DNA from: Turicibacter bilis | Lineage (GTDB): Bacteria > Bacillota_I > Bacilli_A > MOL361 > Turicibacteraceae | Reading direction: 5' to 3' | Assembly: GCF_024499055.1 (NCBI RefSeq) | Contig: NZ_CP071249.1 | Coordinates: 372,001-436,000 of the forward strand | DNA: 64,000 nucleotides | In this document: one piece after another, positions 26,833 through 36,050 of the stretch | Layout: each line of letters opens with the position of its first letter | Position numbering within the stretch: the first letter of the stretch is position 1 | Notes under the pieces: model-generated | Told to the model about the DNA's origin: nothing | The model's input: the letters and a program-made list of their open reading frames with translations, nothing else | Databases searched by the model: none | Translations under genes and position numbers: made by a program

Positions 26833-27312
26833 ATGGAAGAAATCTTAGAGATTTTAGAAAAAAATAGTCGTTATACAGATGAAGAAATTGCAGTCATGGC
26901 TGGAAAAACTGTTGAAGAAGTTCGTGAAGCGATTCGTGACTATGAAGAGCGTAGCATCATCGCCGGATATACGACCTTAATCAATTGGGAAAATACAGGG
27001 AAAGAAACCGTGACGGCATTAATTGAAGTAAAAGTGACCCCACAACGCGGAGAAGGATTTGATAAAGTCGCAGAGCGTATTTATAATTTTGAACAAGTTC
27101 GTGCGTGTTATTTAATGTCTGGTGGATTTGATCTAACAGTCATTGTAGAAGGTAAAACGATGAAAGAAGTGGCGATGTTTGTTTCGGAGAAATTAGCTGT
27201 TCAAGAATACGTCTTAAGCTGTTCGACACACTTTGTCTTGAAAAAATATAAAGATCATGGAACGATCTTTAAGGAAAAAGAATTTGATGATCGAGAGGTA
27301 ATCTTCTTATGA
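26833..27312 (+). CDS. alaR: Lrp/AsnC-family regulator AlaR
   Basis: A 159-residue Lrp/AsnC regulator: N-terminal winged helix (YTDEEIAVMAGKTVEEVREAIRDYE, residues about 15-45) and C-terminal RAM ligand-binding domain (ALIEVKVTPQRGEGFDKVAERI onward). Sequence and neighbourhood match B. subtilis YugG/AlaR, which sits beside the alanine transaminase AlaT. It probably binds amino acid ligand and controls alaT. AGGAGG precedes the ATG. It overlaps alaT by four bases, and both lie behind the alanine T-box, so the operon would be switched on when tRNA-Ala is uncharged. Confidence 0.85.
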   Translation: MEEILEILEKNSRYTDEEIAVMAGKTVEEVREAIRDYEERSIIAGYTTLINWENTGKETVTALIEVKVTPQRGEGFDKVAERIYNFEQVRACYLMSGGFDLTVIVEGKTMKEVAMFVSEKLAVQEYVLSCSTHFVLKKYKDHGTIFKEKEFDDREVIFL

Positions 27313-28478
27313 TGCTAGAAAATATGATTTTAGAAAATGTAAAAAATATGCCCCCATCAGGGATTCGTAAATATTTTGATATGGTTCATGAAATGGAAGG
27401 GGTTATCTCACTTGGTGTTGGTGAACCAGACTTTGTAACCCCATGGAATGTTCGTGAAGCGGGAATTTATTCACTTGAAAAAGGGCATACCCATTACTCA
27501 TCAAATGCTGGTTTTTTAGAGTTGCGTTATGAAATTTCACGCTATTTGTATCGCCGTTTTAATCTATCTTATCATCCAGAAAATGAAATTTTAGTGACTG
27601 TCGGTGGAAGTGAAGGGATTGATTTAGCATTACGTGCCTTAGTTGGACCGGGTGATGAGGTTATTATTCCTGAACCAAGTTTTGTTGCTTACAAAGGTTG
27701 TACAACTTTTACAGGAGCGACGCCGAAGGTGATTGAATTAAAAGCCGAAAATGAGTTTAAATTAACAAAAGAGGAATTATTAGAAGCGATTACTCCAAAA
27801 ACAAAAGTTTTAATTATGCCATTCCCCAATAACCCAACAGGGGCGATTATGACAAAGGAAGAGCTTCAAGAAATTGTCGATGTCTTAAAAGATAAAGAAA
27901 TTATTATTATTTCAGATGAAATTTATGCCGAACTAACTTATCAGACGCAACATGTTTCAATTGCAAGTTTCCCTGAAGTAAAAGATCAAACTCTTGTTAT
28001 TAATGGTTTTTCAAAAGCTTATGCGATGACAGGATGGCGTTTAGGTTACGTGTGTGGACATCCAATTTTAATTAATGCTATGAAAAAAATTCACCAATAT
28101 GCTATCATGTGTTCACCTACGACATCGCAATATGCTGCGATTGAAGCGATGAAAAATGGAGATACTAGTGTCGAGATGATGGTTAAGGAATATAATCAAC
28201 GTCGTCGTGTGTTAGTCGATGGATTTAGAAAACTTGGTCTAGACTGCTTTGAACCACTTGGAGCGTTTTATGTCTTCCCTTGTATCAAGTCAACCGGCCT
28301 ATCTTCTGATGAGTTTTGTGAGAAGCTACTATTAAGTGAGAAAGTACTAACTGTACCAGGAAATGCGTTTGGTGACTGTGGAGAAGGGTATATTCGTGCG
28401 TGCTACGCTTCATCAATGGAAAATATTAAAGAAGCGCTAGCGCGTATTGAGCATTTTTTAACAACATTATCAAAATAG
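27309..28478 (+). CDS. alaT: Alanine transaminase AlaT (class I/II aminotransferase)
   Basis: A 389-residue PLP-dependent aminotransferase of fold type I. Seen: the start AGIYSLEKGHTHYSSNAG, GGSEGIDLALRALVGPGDEVIIPEPSFVAY, FPNNPTGAIM, DEIYAELTY, and the lysine in NGFSKAYAMTGWRLGY (about K236) that would bind PLP. It is a close counterpart of B. subtilis YugH/AlaT, which makes alanine from pyruvate and glutamate. The T-box for alanine in front strengthens that role over a generic aspartate aminotransferase. Two overlapping ATGs (27309 and 27312) are possible starts. Confidence 0.88.
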   Translation: MMLENMILENVKNMPPSGIRKYFDMVHEMEGVISLGVGEPDFVTPWNVREAGIYSLEKGHTHYSSNAGFLELRYEISRYLYRRFNLSYHPENEILVTVGGSEGIDLALRALVGPGDEVIIPEPSFVAYKGCTTFTGATPKVIELKAENEFKLTKEELLEAITPKTKVLIMPFPNNPTGAIMTKEELQEIVDVLKDKEIIIISDEIYAELTYQTQHVSIASFPEVKDQTLVINGFSKAYAMTGWRLGYVCGHPILINAMKKIHQYAIMCSPTTSQYAAIEAMKNGDTSVEMMVKEYNQRRRVLVDGFRKLGLDCFEPLGAFYVFPCIKSTGLSSDEFCEKLLLSEKVLTVPGNAFGDCGEGYIRACYASSMENIKEALARIEHFLTTLSK

Positions 28479-28494
28479 AAAAAAAGGTGAAAGT

Positions 28495-28866
28495 TTGAAG
28501 CATCAAGATGAATGAGCAATAAAACCCGTGACAAGATTACTTATTCAATATTCTGTTCCTGCCATCATTGGGATGATGGTTAATGCCCTTTATAATGTGG
28601 TGAATCGAATGTTTATCGGGAATATCTAGGGGGAGGGTCCACTTGCTATTACAGGAGTTGGGATGACTATGCCAATTTCTACAATTATCCTAGCATGTGG
28701 CATGTTGGTTGGAATCGGAACAACGGCTAATATTTGGACTAAATGGGGTGTGGCTCGCACAACCAATCTCTGATATATTAGCGATTGTCATTACTTTGAT
28801 TTGTCTTTTACGAGAATTTAAAAACTTAAAACAAAAAGAATTGGATTGCTCAAAGATAAACGACTA
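28495..28866 (+). pseudogene. Decayed MATE-family exporter
   Basis: A TTG at 28495 with AGGTGAAAG upstream starts a frame that reads MKHQDE, stop (TGA 28513), then VTRLLIQYSVPAIIGMMVNA and LYNVVNRMFIGNI, stop (TAG 28627), then LAITGVGMTMPISTIILAC and MLVGIGTTANI, the classic N-terminus of MATE exporters. At about 28760 it jumps frame to PISDILAIVITLICLLREFK, the typical C-terminus, ending at 28866. Two stops, a frameshift and loss of roughly 350 central codons make it dead. It is in the same direction as alaT. Confidence 0.85.
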
Positions 28867-28870
28867 AAAA

Positions 28871-28905
28871 GGAAGCCGTCATTAAATAAAATGACGGCTT
28901 TTATC
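28871..28905 (+). terminator. Intrinsic terminator
   Basis: AAGCCGTCATT pairs with AATGACGGCTT followed by TTAT, after the MATE pseudogene. Confidence 0.75.
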
Positions 28906-28963
28906 ATATTTGAAGGACGTGACTCATAGTTTTGAAAGAGACTCATCAAAAGGAGAGAGAAGA

Positions 28964-30139
28964 TTGAAAGAAGTCGTATTAAAAATGATGATTCGATGCT
29001 TAATATCGATCGGCTTAATGATTTTCCTTATTAGTGGTGGTTTCTTTGTCATGCGTCAACTCTTTAGACAGTCTATTTTATCATCAGCGAATGAGTTAAA
29101 TCACACTGGTGGAATCAGTGAAGTACGAGAAGTGCTACTAGGTGATATGTTACAATATATCGCTATTGAGGGAGAGAACATGGATAATCCGGTTTGCTTA
29201 TTTTTACATGGGGGCCCAGGTTTATCTTTGCCTTATGGAATCAGTAGTCGGCATCAGTTGGAAACGATTAGCTCACATTGTACGGTTGTTTATTGGGATC
29301 AACGAGGCGCCGGAAAAACTTATAGTACCAATCCCTCAGACGTGTCTTTTACTTATGAACAAGTAGAGGCAGATGCTAAAGAGTTAATTACCTATTTAAG
29401 ACGTGAGTTTGAGGTAGATCAAATCTATTTAATCGGATATTCATGGGGGAGTGTTTTAGGTATGCGACTTGTCCATGAAATTCCGGAGCAGTTATATGCT
29501 TATTTTGGCTTATCTCAAGTTGTTCATCCCCTTCAATCTGAACAAGTATTATATGATTGGCTCTTAGATGAATTTGAATCAACAGGTCATCATCAACTTG
29601 TTTCATCGTTAAAGCAATTGGGTCAGCCACCTTATGAACAAGCAAGTAGTCAAGAAAGGTTTCAGCAAATTCTAAACCAAAGTAATGCGTATGTTAAATG
29701 GCGGGAGGGATTACCAAATGTTAATGTTTTAAATTGGATGGGTCAAGTTTTAGCTTGTCCTGATTTAACGTTGAAGGAAGCGTATGATACATTAATTGGA
29801 GCCTCCCATCAAACCTTACAGCAGAGTCAATATTGGTCCCAGTTGCAAGCGGTCAATTTATTTGAGGAAATAAAAGAAGTGAAAATTCCTATCTATTTTG
29901 CTACAGGTGTTGATGATTATATTTGTTCGGTCTCATTATTACAGTCTTGGGTTGAACAATTACAAGCTCCTAAAAAAGAGGTGCTTATTTTAGATAACTC
30001 CGCTCATTATTTTTCAAATGAAGATGAAAGTATAATCTATCAGTGGATGAAGGACCTCATTGCAAAGAAGTTTCCACAAGCAGAAGAAGCACCAGACGAA
30101 ACAACGGTAGGAGACATCTTCTCAAATTTATTACAATAA
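28964..30139 (+). CDS. Membrane-anchored alpha/beta hydrolase (proline iminopeptidase-like)
   Basis: About 391 residues. The TTG at 28964 follows AAAGGAGAG at a good distance; the upstream TTG at 28910 does not. An N-terminal membrane anchor (LISIGLMIFLISGGFFVM) leads to an alpha/beta hydrolase with HGGPG (oxyanion), YWDQRGAGKTY, nucleophile elbow GYSWGS, a late aspartate in GVDDYICSV and a histidine in NSAHYF: a full Ser-Asp-His triad. HGGPG and DQRGAGKS-like motifs are typical of the proline iminopeptidase S33 family. It probably cleaves peptides or esters at the membrane surface. Own transcript. Confidence 0.82.
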   Translation: MKEVVLKMMIRCLISIGLMIFLISGGFFVMRQLFRQSILSSANELNHTGGISEVREVLLGDMLQYIAIEGENMDNPVCLFLHGGPGLSLPYGISSRHQLETISSHCTVVYWDQRGAGKTYSTNPSDVSFTYEQVEADAKELITYLRREFEVDQIYLIGYSWGSVLGMRLVHEIPEQLYAYFGLSQVVHPLQSEQVLYDWLLDEFESTGHHQLVSSLKQLGQPPYEQASSQERFQQILNQSNAYVKWREGLPNVNVLNWMGQVLACPDLTLKEAYDTLIGASHQTLQQSQYWSQLQAVNLFEEIKEVKIPIYFATGVDDYICSVSLLQSWVEQLQAPKKEVLILDNSAHYFSNEDESIIYQWMKDLIAKKFPQAEEAPDETTVGDIFSNLLQ

Positions 30140-30195
30140 GAGCAAATGAATCTTATGGGTCATTTAGCTCTTTTTTATGTTGTAATGTCTAAATG

Positions 30196-30216
30196 TATAA
30201 TAGGTTACCGGTTACA
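30196..30216 (+). promoter_or_regulatory. -10 element and palindromic operator ahead of pullulanase
   Basis: TATAAT at 30196-30201 is followed at once by GGTTACCGGTTACA at 30203-30216, a near palindrome centred on CCGG, as bound by LacI-type sugar repressors. The -35 is weak. A cre-like TGAAAGCGCTATAA follows at 30254-30267, suggesting CcpA catabolite control. Both assignments are inference from pattern. Confidence 0.5.
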
Positions 30217-30253
30217 TAAGAGATAAACAAAAAAAGGAGGAAAAACGACACGG

Positions 30254-30267
30254 TGAAAGCGCTATAA
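30254..30267 (+). promoter_or_regulatory. Possible cre (CcpA) site
   Basis: TGAAAGCGCTATAA matches the first, most conserved part of the Bacillus cre consensus (TGNAARCG) but lacks the final CA, so it is a weak match. Its location upstream of a sugar-polymer hydrolase makes it plausible. Confidence 0.35.
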
Positions 30268-30303
30268 AAATAATGAAATTGATAAAGGGGAGGGCTTAAA
30301 ATA

Positions 30304-33300
30304 ATGAACGTCATCAAAAAATGGAGGAAGACGATTTCATGGCTATTAATTGTTGCTTTGCTCATTGGGAATTTCTCATCGGCATGGCCAGTGATTCAGG
30401 CAACAGAGATTGATCAGCTAGAGCGGCTAGAGGAAGTAGAGCAGGGTTCAGCTTGGCTTGAAAATGAACTCATTAATTCAGTAACAGATACTAATCAAGA
30501 ACAAACCTATACGTTAACACTTCATTATAATCGAGGCAAGGCTGATTATGAGGGGTGGGATTTATGGTTATGGGAAGATGGGGTCGAAGGACATGCAGTT
30601 GAAGCGAGTGGACAGGATGAGTTTGGTCTTTTATTTGAATTAGAGTTAACACCAGATAAACAGTATTATTATATTCTTCGTAAAAGTGATTGGTCAGAAA
30701 AAAATCACAATGATGATCAAAGTATTAAAATTACGCAACCGACTGAAATTTGGATTACCCAAGGACAAGATGGATATGACAATGAAAGACCGGATTTGAG
30801 TGCTCCGGATGAAACCCCACTTGATCTAGTCATTCATTATGAGCGTGAAAATCAAGACTATGAGGACTTTAAGCTTTATACGTGGGGAGCAGGCGAAACA
30901 TTTAAAACGTTTGAGCATCAAGATGATTATGGGACAAATAAATTAATCTCATTTGACAGTTTACAAGATGTGAAAAATTTTGGATTTATTCTCTATGAAG
31001 ATGTTGAAGGTTCATCGTGGTATGAGCATAAAGATGGGGGAGATAAAAAAGATCTTGACTTGAATCAATTACAACTTGTATCAAATGTGGATAAATATGT
31101 GGCCCATATTTACGTTAAACAAGGGGCAGATACGATTCACTATTCTAACCCTAACAAAGAAGTCGGAACATATTCAACGGTGACGATTCATTATAATCGA
31201 GAAAATCAAGATTATGATAATTGGGATATTTGGTTATGGGATACAGGTTCAGAATTTGTAGACTCACAACCATTTGAGTATGAAGATGAATTTGGCCGAG
31301 TAGCTGAATTTAAAGTGAAAACTGGAAATACTTTTGGGTACATTATTCGTAAAAATGATTGGTCAGAAAAAAATCATTCAGATGATCAAAAATTGCTTGT
31401 TTTAGGAGATACTGAAATTTGGGTTTCTCAAGGACAAAATGGATTTAATGCGATAGGACCAAGTGAAGGGCGTGTTGAACTTCCAGAAGATGAGTTTGAA
31501 GATTACATTTCAGATGAAGAAGCAGAGTTACAAGTGTTTGTTCATTATTATCGCTATGCTGAAGATTATAAAAACTGGAATGTTTGGGCATGGGGGGATG
31601 AAGCAGAAGGAGCCGGCTATCCATTTACAAGTTTTGATGAGTATGGGAAGGTAGCAAAAATTAATTTAAAAGATATTGGTTCAATGACCCAACTTGGTTT
31701 CATTGTTCGTAAGGGTGAATGGTCAGCTAAAGATATCGATAAAGACCGTTTGATTGATTTAACTAAGGCAAGTGAGGTTGATGGTAAAAAACAACTTCAT
31801 GTGTATTTATTGCAAGGAGAAGAAATGGTGTATTACACAGATGAGGTTGATAAATCACCCGCACTGAGTGGTGTTACATTTACTGATATGAATACCTTAA
31901 AAGCAACAGCACCTATTTTATTTGAAGATGCAGAAGGGGTCACAGTGACAAATGAAGCAGGTGAAGCATTGAGCATTCAATCAGTTGAATTGTCAAAAGA
32001 TAAAGCCTGGTTAGACATCACATTAGAAGAAGAAATTGAAATTGGAGAGAATTATTACCTTGCGAAAGACGGATTTAGAGATAAAACTGTGATTGGTTAT
32101 TATGGACTTTTTGACTCAGAAGTATTTGAAGCGTTATATACATATGAAGGCGATGATTTAGGTGCCACTTATTCAAAAGAAAAAACAACCTTCAAAGTAT
32201 GGGCTCCAACAGCCAAAGAGGTCAGCTTAAAACTGTATGAAACAGGTCATGAAGACGACTTCATTCAAGAAGTGACGATGACAAAAGGTGAAAAAGGTGT
32301 TTGGGAAGTGACTGTAAAAGGTGACTGGCACAAAACTTATTACACGTATAAAGTAACCGTTGGAACAAATACAGAAGAGGCTGTTGATCCATATGCACGA
32401 GCAGTAGGTGTGAATGGGAAACGTGCGATGGTGGTCGATTTAGAACAAACTAATCCGGATTCATGGGAAAAGGATTCTAATCCAGAATTTAGCGGAAACA
32501 TAACAGATGCTATTATTTATGAGCTTCATTTACGTGATTTATCGAGTGCTAGCAATTCTGGAATTGAGAATGTTGGTAAGTACTTACAATTAACGGAATC
32601 GGGAACTGTAAATGATCAAGGATTATCAACGGGACTTGACCATATTAAAGAGATGGGAATTACTCATTTACATTTACTTCCATCCTTTGATCATCGTTCA
32701 ATTAATGAGGAAAATCTAGATCAACCACAATTCAACTGGGGTTATGATCCTCAACATTACAATGTGCCAGAAGGTTCTTATTCATCTGATCCATACAATG
32801 GGGAAGTTCGAATCAATGAGTTCAAACAGATGGTTCAATCTTTACATGAAAATGGTATCCGTGTTGTCATGGATGTCGTGTATAACCATACAGGGGCCAC
32901 AGCTGATTCAGATTTTAATAAAATTGTACCAGGGTATTATTATCGTCAAAATGAAGATGGAAGCTTTTCAAATGGCTCAGGGTGTGGAAATGAAACAGCT
33001 TCGGAACGCGCCATGATGAGAAAATTCATGATTGATTCTGTGAAGTACTGGGCCACAGAGTATAACATTAATGGATTCCGTTTTGATTTAATGGCTCTAC
33101 ATGATGTTGAGACAATGAATGCGATTGAAGAAGCTCTTCATGAGATTGATCCAAGTATTATTATTTATGGAGAAGGATGGACGGGTGGAGGATCACCACT
33201 TCCAGATGAAGAAGCTGCTTATAAAGGAAATGCAAAACAAATGCCTAATATTGCCTTCTTTAATGACGATATCCGTGATGCGGTGAAAGGAAATGTCGGA

Positions 33301-34590
33301 AACGATTGGGAAGCGGGATATATTAATGGAGATACATCTGATTATTTCTACAATCGTTTGAAATTTGGAATTGTTGGTTCATCATACCATGATCAAGTCA
33401 CAGGATGGACCTTCTGGGCAGAAAATCCGAGTCAGTCGATTTCCTATGTATCTGCTCATGATAATAATACGCTGTATGATAAATTACTGGGAGTCGAAAG
33501 AAAAGCAAATGGCGATACGTCGATAGAGTATTTAAAACAACTTCAAAAACAGGCCAACGCGATTGTCTTAACTGGGCAAGGGGTTCCGTTTTTACATGCG
33601 GGTGTTGAAATGCTTCGTTCTAAAAATGGAAATCATAACAGCTACAATGCGTCGGATGAAGTGAATCAAATCAATTGGGACTTAAAAACAGAACATTTAG
33701 ATGTGGTTAAATATTATGAAGGATTAATTCAGTTACGTAAAGCAAATCCTGCCTTTAGAATGATGACCTCAGATGAAGTGGTTGCCAATCTGCGTTTTGA
33801 TGATGAGGTACCAACAGGTGTTGTTTCATTTAATATTACAGATGAATCGGCTGAGAAGCTGGTTTCAAATACAGCTGTCATCCATAACGTGACAGATGAA
33901 GAGCAAATCATTACACTTGCTAAAGAAGGAACATGGAGTTTGGTGGTCAATGGTGAGGAGGCAGGACTTAAGCCATTAGATGTGATTGAAGGAAATCAAG
34001 TAACGGTTGAGCCACATGCAACGTATGTGTTATTACTTGACTATGACTATAAAGAAGAGTCATCAACACCAGAAGAACCATCTAATCCGGGAACACCAAT
34101 TAATCCAGAGACACCTGAAACACCTGAACATCCATCTCAACCAGAAAAACCAACGTATACAGTTCCAGACGTATTAAAAGACATCTTAAATGTTGATTTT
34201 ATTTCATTTATTGAAGGAGATGGAAGCTACGGTGCACCATTAGTGATTAAGATTCAAAAAGGAACACAACTGAACGCATTAAAAGAACTTTTTGAAGCGT
34301 TTAATGATTATCAAGTTAAGGTTTCAAGGGTTGCACGTTCAGTTGCTACTTATTCTGTGACGTTAACAAAGGGAACTGAAAATTATTATTTAATTCTTCA
34401 GGTCAATCCATCGGATACTGACTTAATTCACTATTTAGAGACTTATCGAGTTCAAGAGGAACAGATAGACACTTCAAAACATCCAACTACGGGTTATGGT
34501 GATTTAGGGCTATCATTAAGCTTGGGTATTTGCTTAATTGTTGTTGGAATGTGGATTCATCATCATAGAAAGATAAAAACATCAAAATAA
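30304..34590 (+). CDS. pulA: Cell-surface type I pullulanase with four CBM41-like repeats
   Basis: A 1428-residue secreted enzyme that cuts alpha-1,6 branches of pullulan, amylopectin or glycogen. A signal peptide (KTISWLLIVALLIGNFSSA) is followed by four CBM41-like starch-binding repeats at about 69-160, 174-280, 292-385 and 408-515, then a bridging region, a CBM48-like domain (about 620-710) and a GH13 catalytic domain with the type I signature NWGYDP (811), nucleophile D928, acid E957 and D1053. The C-terminus has a linker rich in PE/TP, a further domain and HPTTG (1393-1397), a hydrophobic stretch and a basic tail, like a sortase signal with H in place of L. Probably anchored to the wall. 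Confidence 0.93.
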   Translation: MNVIKKWRKTISWLLIVALLIGNFSSAWPVIQATEIDQLERLEEVEQGSAWLENELINSVTDTNQEQTYTLTLHYNRGKADYEGWDLWLWEDGVEGHAVEASGQDEFGLLFELELTPDKQYYYILRKSDWSEKNHNDDQSIKITQPTEIWITQGQDGYDNERPDLSAPDETPLDLVIHYERENQDYEDFKLYTWGAGETFKTFEHQDDYGTNKLISFDSLQDVKNFGFILYEDVEGSSWYEHKDGGDKKDLDLNQLQLVSNVDKYVAHIYVKQGADTIHYSNPNKEVGTYSTVTIHYNRENQDYDNWDIWLWDTGSEFVDSQPFEYEDEFGRVAEFKVKTGNTFGYIIRKNDWSEKNHSDDQKLLVLGDTEIWVSQGQNGFNAIGPSEGRVELPEDEFEDYISDEEAELQVFVHYYRYAEDYKNWNVWAWGDEAEGAGYPFTSFDEYGKVAKINLKDIGSMTQLGFIVRKGEWSAKDIDKDRLIDLTKASEVDGKKQLHVYLLQGEEMVYYTDEVDKSPALSGVTFTDMNTLKATAPILFEDAEGVTVTNEAGEALSIQSVELSKDKAWLDITLEEEIEIGENYYLAKDGFRDKTVIGYYGLFDSEVFEALYTYEGDDLGATYSKEKTTFKVWAPTAKEVSLKLYETGHEDDFIQEVTMTKGEKGVWEVTVKGDWHKTYYTYKVTVGTNTEEAVDPYARAVGVNGKRAMVVDLEQTNPDSWEKDSNPEFSGNITDAIIYELHLRDLSSASNSGIENVGKYLQLTESGTVNDQGLSTGLDHIKEMGITHLHLLPSFDHRSINEENLDQPQFNWGYDPQHYNVPEGSYSSDPYNGEVRINEFKQMVQSLHENGIRVVMDVVYNHTGATADSDFNKIVPGYYYRQNEDGSFSNGSGCGNETASERAMMRKFMIDSVKYWATEYNINGFRFDLMALHDVETMNAIEEALHEIDPSIIIYGEGWTGGGSPLPDEEAAYKGNAKQMPNIAFFNDDIRDAVKGNVGNDWEAGYINGDTSDYFYNRLKFGIVGSSYHDQVTGWTFWAENPSQSISYVSAHDNNTLYDKLLGVERKANGDTSIEYLKQLQKQANAIVLTGQGVPFLHAGVEMLRSKNGNHNSYNASDEVNQINWDLKTEHLDVVKYYEGLIQLRKANPAFRMMTSDEVVANLRFDDEVPTGVVSFNITDESAEKLVSNTAVIHNVTDEEQIITLAKEGTWSLVVNGEEAGLKPLDVIEGNQVTVEPHATYVLLLDYDYKEESSTPEEPSNPGTPINPETPETPEHPSQPEKPTYTVPDVLKDILNVDFISFIEGDGSYGAPLVIKIQKGTQLNALKELFEAFNDYQVKVSRVARSVATYSVTLTKGTENYYLILQVNPSDTDLIHYLETYRVQEEQIDTSKHPTTGYGDLGLSLSLGICLIVVGMWIHHHRKIKTSK

Positions 34591-34594
34591 CGAT

Positions 34595-34632
34595 AAAAGC
34601 GATGATTCATCAAGAGTCATCGCTTTTTTTGA
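34595..34632 (+). terminator. Intrinsic terminator of pulA
   Basis: AGCGATGA pairs with TCATCGCT around a loop and is followed by T7. Confidence 0.8.
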
Positions 34633-34687
34633 TAAGAATTAACACTTTGATTCATAATAAACATAAATGAATCGAGTGAGGTAGATT

Positions 34688-35485
34688 ATGACTAAAATTA
34701 GTTTGTATCAATGGAGTATTATCGTTTGTTCGCTGGTAGTGGTTGTGATGACGATAATGCAATTAACACTAGATTTAAGTGCGTCAGTCAATCAAGTCTT
34801 TAATATTTTAGATATTTTAATTTGGTTGTTTTTTTTAATTGATTATACTCGCCGGTTAATAAAAAGTGAGAGTAAGAAAGAGTTTGTCAAAAATAACAAA
34901 ATAGATTTATTAACAATCATCCCCTATTTTTCATTCTTTCGTATTTTAAGGGTAATTCGTGTGACACAAGTAGTACCATTGTTTCATTTTGTAAAGGTTT
35001 TACGGGCGACGGCTATGTTAAGTAGTCTATCTAAGCGAGTAGGTTCTTTTTTTAAAACGAATAACTTTCATTATGTTGCTGGAGTGACACTCATTGTTAT
35101 TTTATTAGGCGCAGGCAGTTTATCGTTCGTGGAGGGGATGGCGTTTAAAGATACCCTTTGGTGGTGTATTGTAACAGTGACAACCGTTGGTTATGGTGAT
35201 ATTGTTCCAAAAACAGGGCTTGGTCGGGTGATTGCGGGGATAGTTATGATTAGCGGAATTGGATTTTTAGGTGTTTTTACGGGAACCATTTCTACTTATT
35301 TTTTAAATCGACGAATAACGAACCACCAATCTCAGTATGTGACAGAATTAATTGAGAAATTGAGTCATTTTGATGAACTGAGTGAAGATGAATTTAATGA
35401 GATCATCATGATCTTGCAAGTAATTAAAAAAGGTCAAAGTCAAATTTTGACTACTAATGAGAATGAGGGAAACATGAAGTCTTAA
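34688..35485 (+). CDS. Voltage-gated-like potassium channel
   Basis: A 265-residue ion channel with six membrane segments. The pore has the K+ selectivity filter TTVGYGD (near residue 175) followed by the last helix GVFTGTISTYFLNR. An S4-like segment RILRVIRVTQVVPLFHFVKVLRA has regularly spaced arginines, consistent with voltage sensing. The C-terminus is a short cytoplasmic helix. GTGAGG precedes the ATG at 34688. It is a single-gene unit; the next gene starts 34 bp later and may be co-transcribed. Confidence 0.88.
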   Translation: MTKISLYQWSIIVCSLVVVVMTIMQLTLDLSASVNQVFNILDILIWLFFLIDYTRRLIKSESKKEFVKNNKIDLLTIIPYFSFFRILRVIRVTQVVPLFHFVKVLRATAMLSSLSKRVGSFFKTNNFHYVAGVTLIVILLGAGSLSFVEGMAFKDTLWWCIVTVTTVGYGDIVPKTGLGRVIAGIVMISGIGFLGVFTGTISTYFLNRRITNHQSQYVTELIEKLSHFDELSEDEFNEIIMILQVIKKGQSQILTTNENEGNMKS

Positions 35486-35519
35486 ATATGATATACTTAA
35501 AAAGAGTGAGGTGAAGAAG

Positions 35520-36008
35520 ATGCAACAACAACCTGAATTCATTGAAATTAATTCAGCTTTACGTTTAAGGACTCCTAAAAAATCCGATTGGGATTTAGCA
35601 TATCCTTGGTATCAGAATCCAAATGTGATGTATTTGTCAGAAGGAGTGACTAATAAGACATACAAATTAGAACAAATTTATAATATGTATGAATTTCTAA
35701 GTACTCGGGGAGAGCTATACTTTATTGAGGTCAAAGAAAACGAAAACTGGTATGCAATTGGTGATGTGACACTATGGGAAGAAAATTTACCGATTGCAAT
35801 TGGTGATGAAGACTATTGGGGACAGGGCATTGGAAAAGCAGTAATAAAAACGTTATTAAAACGTGCAAAGAGCCTTGGTATGACAAAAATTTCAGTTCCG
35901 GCTATATATCATTATAATATCGGATCACAGCGATTATTTGAATCATGTGGATTCAAAAAAGTAGGGGAAAATGCGACTGAGAAGTCTTATGAGAAAATCA
36001 TCAAGTGA
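35520..36008 (+). CDS. GNAT-family N-acetyltransferase
   Basis: About 162 residues of GNAT fold. The acetyl-CoA-binding loop is WGQGIGKAVIKTLLKRA, and the C-terminal YNIGSQRLFESCGFKKVG is typical. GAGGTGAAG at the start region fits the ATG at 35520 rather than the GTG at 35511. The substrate is unknown. It lies close behind the potassium channel gene. Confidence 0.85.
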   Translation: MQQQPEFIEINSALRLRTPKKSDWDLAYPWYQNPNVMYLSEGVTNKTYKLEQIYNMYEFLSTRGELYFIEVKENENWYAIGDVTLWEENLPIAIGDEDYWGQGIGKAVIKTLLKRAKSLGMTKISVPAIYHYNIGSQRLFESCGFKKVGENATEKSYEKIIK

Positions 36009-36050
36009 GCGCATTGACACCTATTTAAAGGGGATTTATAATTAACTTAA

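Noticed and set aside
28513..28629. TGA/TAG recoding (selenocysteine or suppressor) in the MATE-like frame
   Set aside because: The central deletion and frameshift show simple decay; no recoding element is visible.
30508..31860. CBM41 repeats read as a DNA repeat array or CRISPR
   Set aside because: The units are about 300 bp, within one reading frame, and differ from each other; they are protein-domain repeats.
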